From Fusobacterium perfoetens ATCC 29250 (GTDB lineage: Bacteria; Fusobacteriota; Fusobacteriia; Fusobacteriales; Fusobacteriaceae): a DNA stretch of 64,000 bases. Positions 45,638 through 53,682 of this stretch are shown here, piece after piece (within the stretch, counting starts at the first letter, position 1; every line of letters begins with the position of its first letter). The translations under genes and the position numbers were made by a program. Below the pieces are notes generated by a model, which made no database searches, was not told the DNA's origin, and saw only the letters and a list, made by a program, of their open reading frames with translations. Location of the stretch: positions 1 through 64,000 of the forward strand of contig NZ_JHXW01000006.1 in NCBI RefSeq assembly GCF_000622245.1, written 5' to 3'.

Positions 45638-46709
45638 TTGCTCCCTCTACATCTTTAGTAGATTTTTTTTCTAAAACTTTAATATCAACTCTCATCCCTG
45701 TTAATTTTGCTGCTAATCTAGCATTTTGTCCATTTTTACCAATAGCTAATGAAAGTTGAGAAGGTTCTACCATTACTCTTGCTGTAGTTCCATCTTCTAA
45801 GATTTCTACACTATTAACTTTTGCTGGACTTAATACAGCTGATACAAATTCTTCCATTGAATCTTTCCATTCAACTATATCTATTTTTTCTCCATTTAAC
45901 TCATCAACTATATTTTTTATTCTAAGTCCTTTTTGTCCAATACAAGCTCCTATAGTATCTATATTTTTATCTTTTGAATATACAGCTATCTTAGCTCTTG
46001 AACCAGCTTCTCTAGCTACTGATTTTATTTCTATTAAGCCTTCAGCTATTTCAGGAATTTCTAATTCGAATAATTTTCTTAATAAACCTTCATTTTTTCT
46101 AGAAATTACAACTCTAGGGAATTTATTAGTTTTTTCAACTTCAGCTACATAAACTTTTATTCTTTCTCCAACTCTATATACATCAGCTGGTGATTGTTCC
46201 ATAGTTGGTAGAAAAGCTTCTGTCCCATCAAATTCTATAAAAATACTTCTTTTTTCATCTATTCTTCTGATAATTCCTGTCATAATATCAAATTCTTTAG
46301 CTTTAAACTTTTCATATATATTAGTTCTTTCAGCTTCTCTTACTTTTTGAATAACTATTTGTTTTCCATTTTGAATTGCATTTCTTCTAAATTCTTCACA
46401 ATTTACAGGAACTTTTACAATATCTCCTATTTTACAATTTTTCTTTGTAACTTCTTTTGCATCAGCTGGACTGATTTCAAGTGCAGCATCATATACATCA
46501 TCTACTACTTTTTTAATTTCGTAAACTTTTATCTCTCCACTTTCTCTGTCAATCTCAACTTGAACATTTTCTTCTTCACCAAAATGTTTTTTATAAGCTG
46601 CCAAAAGAGCTTGTTCAACTGTTTCTAATAAACTTTCTTTACTAATTCCTTTTTCTTGTTCTAGAGTAGCTAGTGCTTCAAGAAAAATTTTTCCATCTTT
46701 TCCTTTCAT
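45630..46709 (-). CDS. nusA: Transcription termination/antitermination protein NusA
   Basis: NusA binds RNA polymerase and controls pausing, termination and antitermination. The 359-residue protein has the N-terminal polymerase-binding domain, S1 (about residues 130-200), then two KH domains with GIGACIGQKGLRIKN-like IGACIGQKGLRI and SLAIGKNGQNARLAAKLTG. It lacks the C-terminal acidic repeats of E. coli NusA, as in Firmicutes. It lies between rimP and ylxRQ. Confidence 0.96.
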   Translation of the reverse strand: MKGKDGKIFLEALATLEQEKGISKESLLETVEQALLAAYKKHFGEEENVQVEIDRESGEIKVYEIKKVVDDVYDAALEISPADAKEVTKKNCKIGDIVKVPVNCEEFRRNAIQNGKQIVIQKVREAERTNIYEKFKAKEFDIMTGIIRRIDEKRSIFIEFDGTEAFLPTMEQSPADVYRVGERIKVYVAEVEKTNKFPRVVISRKNEGLLRKLFELEIPEIAEGLIEIKSVAREAGSRAKIAVYSKDKNIDTIGACIGQKGLRIKNIVDELNGEKIDIVEWKDSMEEFVSAVLSPAKVNSVEILEDGTTARVMVEPSQLSLAIGKNGQNARLAAKLTGMRVDIKVLEKKSTKDVEGANE

Positions 46710-46737
46710 TATTTTCCTCCTAAAGTAGACTTATAAA

Positions 46738-47214
46738 TTAAATATTTTTGAAGTCATATACTAAATTAGCTTTTCTAATTTCTTTAAATGGTATTTCTAA
46801 CATTTCTTTGTTGGTTTTAAGAAAAACAGTTTCATTTTCAAATTTTTCTAAAATTCCTTCAAAATTTTTATTTTCATTTATTTTATGTTTTAAACTTACT
46901 TTTACTTTGTTTCCTACAAATCTAACATAATCTTTTTCTTTTTTTAATGGCCTTTCCACTCCAGGAGAAGAAATTTCTAAGAAAAATTTTTCATCGATAA
47001 TCTTATCAATATCATCTTCTACTGCAACACTAACCTTAGCACAATCATCTAATGAAACCTCTTTATCTAAGAACTCAATATAAATTCTTACATAAAAATA
47101 TCCACCTTCTTGAAGATATTCAATATCAACTAATTCTAGTCCTTGTTCCTTCAATACAGGTAAAACAATCTTTTCAATTTTTCCTATTATTTCATTTGTA
47201 TTTTCTTTTGACAA
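46738..47214 (-). CDS. rimP: Ribosome maturation factor RimP
   Basis: RimP helps assemble the 30S subunit. The 158-residue protein has the N-domain (EKIVLPVLKEQGLELVDIEYLQEGG), the central YVRIYIE and VSLDDCAKVSVAVEDDID, the signature LEISSPGVERPLKKEKDY and the C-terminal SH3-like barrel with EIPFKEIRKANL. It is full length. It is first in the rimP-nusA-ylxRQ-infB-rbfA block and has its own promoter and a leader hairpin. Confidence 0.95.
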   Translation of the reverse strand: MSKENTNEIIGKIEKIVLPVLKEQGLELVDIEYLQEGGYFYVRIYIEFLDKEVSLDDCAKVSVAVEDDIDKIIDEKFFLEISSPGVERPLKKEKDYVRFVGNKVKVSLKHKINENKNFEGILEKFENETVFLKTNKEMLEIPFKEIRKANLVYDFKNI

Positions 47215-47250
47215 TCATGTCACCTCACTTTCATTTTTAGCCATAAATAA

Positions 47251-47270
47251 AGAGTGGGTTGCCCCACTCT
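47251..47270 (-). promoter_or_regulatory. Leader hairpin with GCAA tetraloop, rimP operon
   Basis: Minus strand AGAGTGGG-GCAA-CCCACTCT: an 8-bp G/C-rich stem closed by a GNRA loop, in the leader 36-56 bases before rimP. It is followed by TTTATTTAT, a weak T-tract, so it may be a partial terminator, a protein target or a stabilizer. Confidence 0.7.
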
Positions 47271-47300
47271 CTCCACAAGCTAGTATAATTAATCTATCGT

Positions 47301-47329
47301 ATTATATCATAATTTTTCAAAAAAATCAA
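47301..47329 (-). promoter_or_regulatory. Promoter of the rimP-nusA-infB operon
   Basis: Minus strand TTGATT (47324-47329), 17-nt spacer, TATAAT (47301-47306). Transcription would begin near 47294. No equally clear promoter was seen for genes further down this strand. Confidence 0.78.
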
Positions 47330-47450
47330 ATTATTCTTTAATAAAATGATTATTTTTTATTGTAGAATTTTTATTTATGTTGAGCAATTTATCTATCTTT
47401 TTGTTATTTTCTTCATGAATTTTTTTTAGACTTTTTTTATTAAAAAAAAG

Positions 47451-47470
47451 TTTTATATAAAAGTATTTTT
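47451..47470 (+). repeat. Upstream copy of the MarR-operon palindrome
   Basis: TTTTATATAAAAGTATTTTT, sharing 19 bases with the right half of the palindrome at 47499-47522. It lies just before the -35 box, centred 54 bp from the other copy. Confidence 0.75.
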
Positions 47471-47472
47471 CA

Positions 47473-47502
47473 TTGACAAAAAATATTTAAAAGTGTTAAA
47501 AT
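47473..47502 (+). promoter_or_regulatory. Promoter of the marR-ABC transporter operon
   Basis: TTGACA (47473-47478) and TAAAAT (47497-47502), spaced 18 nt (or TTAAAA at 17). It is bracketed by two palindrome copies, the right-hand one overlapping the -10 box. Confidence 0.8.
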
Positions 47503-47522
47503 ACTTTTATATAAAAGTATTT
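47499..47522 (+). promoter_or_regulatory. 24-bp palindromic operator overlapping the -10 box
   Basis: A perfect 24-bp palindrome (left arm AAATACTTTTAT, right arm ATAAAAGTATTT) covers the end of the -10 box and the start site. It ends 16 bases before the marR start codon. By position it is the likely repressor site of the MarR protein encoded next to it. Confidence 0.78.
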
Positions 47523-47538
47523 TCAGGAGGTAATTTTT

Positions 47539-47994
47539 ATGAAAAAAGAAACTTTCTCAAATAAAATCAGTAATATTAGATATTGTTGTAATTCCTTAAT
47601 CAATCAAGAACTTGCTAATTATGGTTTTCCAGAATTACAATCATCTTATGGAGCAATTATCTATACTCTTTTTAATTATCATCCTCTTACTATGAAAGAA
47701 TTAGCTGAAAAAGTCCAAAGGGACCCTTCAACTCTTACTGTTTTAGTTAGGAAATTAATTGAAAAAGGTTACATAAAAAAAATTGATAACGAAAAAGATT
47801 CACGTTCTAAATTAATTATACTTACTGAAAAATCATATAAAGCAAAAAAAGTTTTTGATAAAATTTCTAAAAAATTAAATAGTGTTATTTGGGAAGATTT
47901 TTCTGATGAAGAAATAAAAAATCTTTGTGATGGTTTAGAAAAAATTCATAAAAATTTAAAAACTTTTAATAAATTAGAAAATAATGGGAGGTAA
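47539..47994 (+). CDS. MarR family transcriptional regulator
   Basis: A 151-residue winged-helix regulator. The HTH reads MKELAEKVQRDPSTLTVLVRKLIEKGYIKK (residues ~54-83, given here as the family pattern), with the wing DNEKDSRSKLIILTEK matching the MarR D-x-R-S/G motif. Dimerization helices flank it. It begins a five-gene operon and is followed by a transporter gene 3 bases after its stop. Two palindromes at its promoter suggest autoregulation. The ligand is unknown; the transported amino acid or a toxic analogue is a fair guess. Confidence 0.9.
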   Translation: MKKETFSNKISNIRYCCNSLINQELANYGFPELQSSYGAIIYTLFNYHPLTMKELAEKVQRDPSTLTVLVRKLIEKGYIKKIDNEKDSRSKLIILTEKSYKAKKVFDKISKKLNSVIWEDFSDEEIKNLCDGLEKIHKNLKTFNKLENNGR

Positions 47995-47997
47995 TTT

Positions 47998-48807
47998 ATG
48001 AAAAAATTATTATTATTTTTTATTTTAATAACAGGAATATTATTTACAAGTTGTGGAGAAGAGAAAAAAACTAATGAAAATAAACCTTTAATTGTTGGTA
48101 TGGAACTTGCATATCCTCCATTTGAAACTAAAGATTCTAATGGAAATCCTACAGGAATAAGTGTAGATTTTGCAAAAGAATTTGGGAAATTTATAGGAAA
48201 AGATGTAAAAATAGAAAATATAGCTTGGGACGGACTTATTCCATCTATTCAAACAAAAAAAGTTGATATGGTAATTTCATCTATGACTATAACAGAAGAA
48301 AGAAAAAATATAGTAGATTTTTCTATTCCTTATGCTAATTCTCTTTTAGGAATGTTAATAAATAAAAACTCTCCTATTAAGGATGCTCAAGACCTGAATA
48401 AAAATAATATAACTATAGCAGTAAAAACAGGCTCTACTGGATTTATTTATGCTAACAAATATCTAACTAATGCTAAGATAACTTCTTTAGCTGATGAAAG
48501 TGCTTGTGTTACTGAAGTTATCCAAGGAAAAGCTGATGTATTTTTATATGACCAGCTTACTATATATAGAAATTGGGAGAAAAATCAAAATACTACTAAA
48601 GCTGTATTTATCCCTTTCCAAAATCCTGAAAAATGGGGTGTTGCTGTTAGAAAAGGAGATACAGAACTTTTAAATAAAATGAATGAATTTATAGAAAAAT
48701 TTAATAAAGAAGGTGGCTTTGATAAGTTAACAGAAAAATATCTATCTGAAGAAAAAGAAAACTTTGATAAATTAGGCTTCAAATGGTTCTTTGATTTAGA
48801 TGAATAG
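47998..48807 (+). CDS. Polar amino-acid ABC transporter substrate-binding lipoprotein
   Basis: A family 3 solute-binding protein, 269 residues, with a lipoprotein signal: hydrophobic residues 4-16, then FTSC with Cys19 to be acylated. The binding lobes show GMELAYPPFETKD, GISVDFAKEFGK, WDGLIPSIQTKKVDMVISSMTITEER and DQLTIYRNWEK. These match cystine/glutamine/arginine-type receptors; the substrate-binding Arg-Asp pattern (SSMTIT...R) is present. In this outer-membrane organism it is probably anchored to the inner membrane facing the periplasm. Confidence 0.93.
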   Translation: MKKLLLFFILITGILFTSCGEEKKTNENKPLIVGMELAYPPFETKDSNGNPTGISVDFAKEFGKFIGKDVKIENIAWDGLIPSIQTKKVDMVISSMTITEERKNIVDFSIPYANSLLGMLINKNSPIKDAQDLNKNNITIAVKTGSTGFIYANKYLTNAKITSLADESACVTEVIQGKADVFLYDQLTIYRNWEKNQNTTKAVFIPFQNPEKWGVAVRKGDTELLNKMNEFIEKFNKEGGFDKLTEKYLSEEKENFDKLGFKWFFDLDE

Positions 48808-48810
48808 GAG

Positions 48811-49596
48811 ATGATTAAAATAAAAAATTTATTTTTAGTTACTGATAAAAAAATATCTCTCTCAAAATTTTTAATAAATATTTTTATTTTAGGAATAATA
48901 ATTTTTTCTGTTGGATATTTTTCATTTAAAAAAATAGGACTTACTCTTGATTTTAGTTTTTTAATTCTTTTAAAATCAAGATTGATAAAAGGTTTTCTTA
49001 TGACTTTTTATATAAGTCTTGGAAGTTTTATTTTAAGTTCATTGATAGGTATAATTACTGTATTATTCCAAAAGTCTAATATAATTATTCTAAAATATAT
49101 TTCTCTTTTATATGTAAAATTTATAAGAGGAACCCCCCTTATTATGCAAATCTATTTATTTTTCTATATAATTGGTACTGCTTGGGGAATTGAAAATAGA
49201 TTTATTGCCGGAATAATAATTTTATCTACATTTGAGGGAGCATATATTTCTGAGATTTTAAGAGGTAGTTTAGATTCTATTGATAAAAGTCAATTAGAAA
49301 TTGGAAAATCTGTAGGATTTACTAAAAAACAAACTTTTAAATTTGTTATTTTTCCTCAACTAATGGCTAGAACTATGCCAGCTCTTACAGGGCAATTTGC
49401 TTCTATTGTAAAAGATTCATCACTTTTATCTATAATAGCTATAATAGAATTAACTCAAACTATGAGAGAAATTTCAGCTACAAATTTTAAATTATTTGAA
49501 TCTTATATGGCTTTAGGATTACTTTATCTTGTATTTACTCTTCCACTTTCATACATAAGTGAGAAACTAGAAAGGAGGTTTAAATATGAAAGTTAA
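48811..49596 (+). CDS. Polar amino-acid ABC transporter permease
   Basis: A HisMQ-type permease, 261 residues, with about five membrane segments and the EAA coupling loop EGAYISEILRGSLDSIDKSQLEIGKSVGF (near 145-173, read piecewise). The C-terminal part ends in LTQTMREISATNF. The start is unclear: AGGAG directly abuts the ATG at 48811 with no spacer, so the ribosome may begin a few codons in. It overlaps the ATPase gene by 11 bases. Confidence 0.9.
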   Translation: MIKIKNLFLVTDKKISLSKFLINIFILGIIIFSVGYFSFKKIGLTLDFSFLILLKSRLIKGFLMTFYISLGSFILSSLIGIITVLFQKSNIIILKYISLLYVKFIRGTPLIMQIYLFFYIIGTAWGIENRFIAGIIILSTFEGAYISEILRGSLDSIDKSQLEIGKSVGFTKKQTFKFVIFPQLMARTMPALTGQFASIVKDSSLLSIIAIIELTQTMREISATNFKLFESYMALGLLYLVFTLPLSYISEKLERRFKYES

Positions 49597-50323
49597 TCTA
49601 AAAAATCTTTCTAAAAGTTTTGAAAATAAAAGAACAGTTTTAAAAAATATTAATTTTCATGAAGAGGTCCATTCACTTGCTATTATAGGTCCATCTGGTG
49701 GAGGAAAGTCTACCCTTTTAAAAATAATTGGTGGACTTATTAATCCTACTAGTGGAGAAATAGAGATAGATGGAAATAAATTATCTTTTTCTGAAAATGA
49801 GCTTTTTAAATATAGAAAATCTATTGGATTTATATTTCAACAAGATGGACTCTTTAAACATATGACAGTTCTTGAAAATATTATTATTCCTCTTATACAT
49901 GTTCATGGTTATGGTGAGGAAGAAGCAAAAGAAAAAGCCTTATCTCTTTTAAAAAGATTTGGACTTGAAAAAGAAATAAATAAAAAACCTTTTGAATTGT
50001 CTGGTGGACAAAAACAAAGAGTTGGCATTGTTAGAGCTTTAGCTCATAGACCTAAATTTTTATTATTTGATGAACCAACCTCTGCCTTAGACCCTGAATA
50101 TACTGTAGAAGTTTTGGATATCATAAAAGAACTTAAAGATGAAGGTATTGATTTTATAATAGTAACTCATGAAATGGGATTTGCTAGACATGCTTGTGAT
50201 AAAGTTTGTTTTTTATATGATGGAGATATATTAGAATATGGAGATAGCTCAGAAATTTTCACTAATCCTTCGTCTAAAGAATTGAAAAAGTTTTTAGGAA
50301 AAATTTTAGAATGGAATATATAA
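49586..50323 (+). CDS. Polar amino-acid ABC transporter ATPase
   Basis: A GlnQ/HisP-type ATPase of 245 residues: Walker A GPSGGGKST, Q-loop FIFQQDGLF, signature LSGGQKQR, Walker B FLLFDEPTSALDPE and switch VTHEMGFA. Preceded by GAAAGGAGG inside the permease gene. It completes a one-permease importer, typical of cystine- or glutamine-type systems. Confidence 0.94.
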   Translation: MKVNLKNLSKSFENKRTVLKNINFHEEVHSLAIIGPSGGGKSTLLKIIGGLINPTSGEIEIDGNKLSFSENELFKYRKSIGFIFQQDGLFKHMTVLENIIIPLIHVHGYGEEEAKEKALSLLKRFGLEKEINKKPFELSGGQKQRVGIVRALAHRPKFLLFDEPTSALDPEYTVEVLDIIKELKDEGIDFIIVTHEMGFARHACDKVCFLYDGDILEYGDSSEIFTNPSSKELKKFLGKILEWNI

Positions 50324-50339
50324 TTTTTAGGAGGGATTT

Positions 50340-50636
50340 ATGAAAAAGAAATTTGCTTTTATTTTAATGGGAAAAGATTATTCTGAAAAAGATAATGCTA
50401 CTTTTGAAACTGAAAATTGTGTAACATATATCTGTACTGTAAGGAGTTTTGAAGAAGCTTATAAAAAAGTTTTAGAATTAAAAGAAGAAGGAGTTGGGGC
50501 TATAGAAATTTGCGGAGCTTTTGGAAAAGAAAGAGCTGAAAAAATTATAGAACTCACTGATAACAAAGTAGCTGTTGGATATGTGGTTCATGACCCTAAA
50601 CAAGATGATTTATTTATGAAATTTTTTGGTAATTAA
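50340..50636 (+). CDS. DUF6506-like protein in an amino-acid transporter operon
   Basis: A 98-residue soluble protein: KFAFILMGKDYS, a middle TYICTVRSFEEAYKKVLELKEEGVGAIEICGAFG and a closing VAVGYVVHDPKQD. The pattern strand-helix-strand with E-I-C-G-x-F-G resembles DUF6506 proteins, whose function is unknown to me. It is the last gene of the MarR operon, 16 bases after the ATPase and before a strong terminator, so it probably acts on the imported compound or its sensing. Confidence 0.7.
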   Translation: MKKKFAFILMGKDYSEKDNATFETENCVTYICTVRSFEEAYKKVLELKEEGVGAIEICGAFGKERAEKIIELTDNKVAVGYVVHDPKQDDLFMKFFGN

Positions 50637-50664
50637 AAATTTATATTTTTTAGTATTATTTTAG

Positions 50665-50702
50665 ATGTAGACAAAAAACAATTTTTTTGTCTACATTTTT
50701 AT
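50665..50702 (+). terminator. Terminator of the MarR-ABC operon
   Basis: A 14-bp stem ATGTAGACAAAAAA (50665-50678) / TTTTTTGTCTACAT (50683-50696) with a 4-nt loop, followed by TTTT. Confidence 0.88.
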
Positions 50703-50720
50703 AATAACTCGATAATAATT

Positions 50721-51491
50721 TTATATAAATTTCTTCATCAATACTTTTACTTTACCCTTTTTATTTTCTCCCAATTCTTTAGAAAAAATAAATTTTCCAA
50801 CTTTTTTAATAGTTATAACATCATTTTCTTTTACTTCTACAGATTTATCTCTTTGAATATTATAATTTAACATTACTAATCCCTCTTCTATAAGAGTAAC
50901 TGCCTTTTGTCTAGAAGTATTAGCAATTTCAGAGACCACACTATCAAATCTAACTGACGGGATAGTGATAATTATTTCTTGAAACTCACTTTTAGGAATT
51001 TCATTTTCATCTATTTCAAATATTTTTACAGGAACATTTGAAACTTTTTCAAGCTCATCTAAAAAACTAAACTTTTCTTTATAAATAACTCCATAAGCAA
51101 TATTATCCTTTACAATCAAATCTCCTAAAATCTCCCTTTTTATTCCAAGACTCATTATTGTTCCTAAAAAATCTTTATGAAGCAACTCTCTAAATTTATT
51201 TTTTCCATCAATTTTAAAATAAGTGAGATTAAATTCTGGCATATCTTGAGAAAAATTTTCAGGAATAATAATTATATTTTTCTTTTCACTATCCTCTCTC
51301 AAACCTTTAAATAAAAATCTCACATTATTAATATTTGTTTTTTCTAAAATACTCCAAATATTAGGAGGATAAAACTCCTCTGTTTCTATATAATAATCTA
51401 TATTGTTAGCAAGTTCTATATTTTCCCACAACTTTACAATTAAATCTTTATTTTCTTCCTTAAAAAGATTCAAAAAATTCTTCTTATCCAT
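50721..51491 (-). CDS. YlmH-type S4-domain RNA-binding protein
   Basis: The 256-residue protein resembles YlmH of Gram-positive bacteria. A mixed N-terminal domain is followed by an S4 domain from about residue 180 (SVVSEIANTSRQKAVTLIEEGLVMLNYN..., typical S4 helix-turn with R, G and V at the RNA face). YlmH has been tied to cell division and to rescue of stalled ribosomes. Here it stands alone on the minus strand. A TGA-TATAAT extended -10 (51516-51524) is 25 bases upstream. Confidence 0.82.
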   Translation of the reverse strand: MDKKNFLNLFKEENKDLIVKLWENIELANNIDYYIETEEFYPPNIWSILEKTNINNVRFLFKGLREDSEKKNIIIIPENFSQDMPEFNLTYFKIDGKNKFRELLHKDFLGTIMSLGIKREILGDLIVKDNIAYGVIYKEKFSFLDELEKVSNVPVKIFEIDENEIPKSEFQEIIITIPSVRFDSVVSEIANTSRQKAVTLIEEGLVMLNYNIQRDKSVEVKENDVITIKKVGKFIFSKELGENKKGKVKVLMKKFI

Positions 51492-51515
51492 ATTTCTTCC
51501 TTTCCTTTTTTCTAA

Positions 51516-51524
51516 ATTATATCA
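51516..51524 (-). promoter_or_regulatory. Extended -10 upstream of the YlmH-like gene
   Basis: Minus strand TGA-TATAAT; the -35 is not clear. It is located 25 bases before the start codon. Confidence 0.5.
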
Positions 51525-51637
51525 CAGACTTTTCCCTTTTCCACAACTATTATTTTATAATTTTTACTCTTTTATAAATTCCATAATTATGGTATCATAT
51601 AATATAAAATTACATTAATATAATTGAGGTAAAAATT

Positions 51638-52888
51638 ATGAAAAAAATTATAATAATCATGCTTATGTTGTTGGGGATAAATTCTTTTTCTTATGATTTC
51701 CCTTTGAAAGACCCATATATTGCCACAGTATTTGGTTCTTCTACTCTTATGACACAGGGAGTTATTGAGAAAATACCATTAAAACTTTATAGAACTGAGC
51801 TTATCTCTACTAGAGAAATTCCAGAAAATTTAGAATATCAAAAAGGATATAAATTTTCTGTAGCTTTACAAAAGAAAAAAGCTCCTCTTGTATTTATATT
51901 ATCAGGTACAAGTTCCAGTTCTACATCATTAAAGACTCAATATTTCCAAAGAATTTTTTATACTGCTGGATACCATGTAGTTGGTATTTCATCTATTACT
52001 AATACAAATTCATTGGTTGCTCTTTCTTATGAAAAAATACCTGGAAATTTAATGAATGATGGAATGGATATTTATAGAGGATTACAATACATTAAAAATT
52101 TAGTAGAGAAAAAAGCCCAAGTTGAAGATTATAGTATTATGGGATATAGTTTAGGAGGAACTCACTCTGCTATAATATCTTTTATTGATAGTAAGGAAAA
52201 AGTATTTAATTTTAACAAGGTATTTATGTTAAATCCTGCTGTAAATCTTTATGAATCAGCTACTATATTAGATAATATGTTTGTTGAAGGTACTGATAAT
52301 AATGTAGATAATTTCTTTATAAAGGTAAATAGTCTTATGGGATTACTTTCTAGTTATAGAGATGGATTTAAAGATATTTCTGGTAATCCTTATGAAGTTT
52401 TAAAAGCTCTTAATGTTACTGAAAAAGATTTAAAAATGGGGATAGGTTTTGTATTTAGACTTAATTCCATTGATATTAACTTTTTAACCGATTATGTTAA
52501 TGATATGAAAGTTTATTCTGATAGAAAAATTGAAAAATATGAAAATATGGGTAAATATTTTGAAAAAATAAATTTTGCTAATTTCCAAGATTATATTGAT
52601 AGAATAGCTTTACCTTATTATCAACAACATTATAAGAAAAATTTAACTAAAAAAGAGTTATCTAAATTTACAGATTTAAAAATGATAGAGGATTATTTGA
52701 AAACTGCTAAAAATATTAGATGTGTAACTAATAAAGATGAAATTATCCTTACAAAAAAACATTTTGATTTCTTAAAGAAAACTTTTGGTAAAAACTTATA
52801 TATCTACCCTTATGGAGGACATTGTGGAAATATGTTCTATCAAGAAAATGTAGATTATATGCTTAAGTTTATGAAAGAGGGGAGATAA
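51638..52888 (+). CDS. Exported alpha/beta hydrolase next to mlaA
   Basis: The 416-residue protein has an N-terminal signal peptide (IIIIMLMLLGINSFSYD, probable cleavage near residue 18). An alpha/beta hydrolase domain follows: the nucleophile elbow GYSLGG (about residues 168-173) and a late His in YPYGGHCGNM. An acidic residue from CVTNKDEI would complete the triad. It should act in the periplasm or at the outer membrane. mlaA follows 2 bases later, so a role in lipid handling is likely. The substrate is unknown. Confidence 0.8.
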   Translation: MKKIIIIMLMLLGINSFSYDFPLKDPYIATVFGSSTLMTQGVIEKIPLKLYRTELISTREIPENLEYQKGYKFSVALQKKKAPLVFILSGTSSSSTSLKTQYFQRIFYTAGYHVVGISSITNTNSLVALSYEKIPGNLMNDGMDIYRGLQYIKNLVEKKAQVEDYSIMGYSLGGTHSAIISFIDSKEKVFNFNKVFMLNPAVNLYESATILDNMFVEGTDNNVDNFFIKVNSLMGLLSSYRDGFKDISGNPYEVLKALNVTEKDLKMGIGFVFRLNSIDINFLTDYVNDMKVYSDRKIEKYENMGKYFEKINFANFQDYIDRIALPYYQQHYKKNLTKKELSKFTDLKMIEDYLKTAKNIRCVTNKDEIILTKKHFDFLKKTFGKNLYIYPYGGHCGNMFYQENVDYMLKFMKEGR

Positions 52889-52890
52889 TT

Positions 52891-53664
52891 ATGAAAAAAT
52901 TATTTAAGATAACTTTATTAGTTTTAATTTCTTCTTTTATGATTTCATGTTCATCAGTAGATAAAAAAGTAAAAGTATCTAATCAAGAATATATAGAACT
53001 TCAAGTGGAAGAAGATAAAAATATATTATTTGGTAAAACAGATTATCTTTCTCCACTTAATAGAAGGTTTTATGCTTTTAATCGTTTTGCTGACAGAACT
53101 GTTATCTATCCTGTAATGACAACTTATGATTACTATGTACCTAATTTTGTACAAGATAGACTTAAAAATTTTGTTAGTAATTTTGGAGATATTAGGAATA
53201 CAACAAACCTTTTATTACAATTTAGAATATTAGAAGCTGTAGAATCTACTTTTAGATTTGCTATTAACTCAACAATAGGACTTTTAGGGATGTTTGATGT
53301 TGCTAGTGAAATGGGAATTAAAAAATACCAAGAAAGTTTAGGAAATACTTTAGCTTACTACGGAGTGGGAGAAGGATTTTATATTATGGCTCCTTTAATT
53401 GGACCTACTACTTTAAGAGACAGTATTGGACTTGGGGCTGAAGGATATGGTCTAGCTGAACTTGACCCATATGATGTTATTAATATAGATGTAGGAACTA
53501 TTTGGTTTTCTACTTTAGTTGGTTTTCAAATGAAAAAAGATGCAAATGTTTATTTTGGGGAATCTGATTATATATTTGAATATGAATATCTTAATTATTT
53601 AAGTTCAAAATTGAGAGAACTTAATTTACAACAAGCAAAAACTACGAGAAAAAATATTTTTTAA
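52891..53664 (+). CDS. mlaA: MlaA (VacJ) outer-membrane lipid asymmetry lipoprotein
   Basis: MlaA sits in the outer membrane and removes phospholipids from the outer leaflet. The 257-residue protein has a lipoprotein signal (FMISC, Cys20), the family start PLNRRFYAFNRFADR, the helical doughnut region with NTTNLLLQF and STIGLLGMFDVASEMG, and LGNTLAYYGVGEGFYIMAPLIGPTTLRDS. This marks a diderm cell. The inner-membrane MlaFEDB partners are not in the window. It is translated with the hydrolase before it. Confidence 0.92.
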   Translation: MKKLFKITLLVLISSFMISCSSVDKKVKVSNQEYIELQVEEDKNILFGKTDYLSPLNRRFYAFNRFADRTVIYPVMTTYDYYVPNFVQDRLKNFVSNFGDIRNTTNLLLQFRILEAVESTFRFAINSTIGLLGMFDVASEMGIKKYQESLGNTLAYYGVGEGFYIMAPLIGPTTLRDSIGLGAEGYGLAELDPYDVINIDVGTIWFSTLVGFQMKKDANVYFGESDYIFEYEYLNYLSSKLRELNLQQAKTTRKNIF

Positions 53665-53682
53665 TTTATAGAAAGGATAAAA

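Noticed and set aside
51581-51592. CCATAATTATGG palindrome between the YlmH-like and hydrolase genes as an operator
   Set aside because: Only 12 bp and AT-rich, so likely by chance in this genome; no regulator gene is adjacent.
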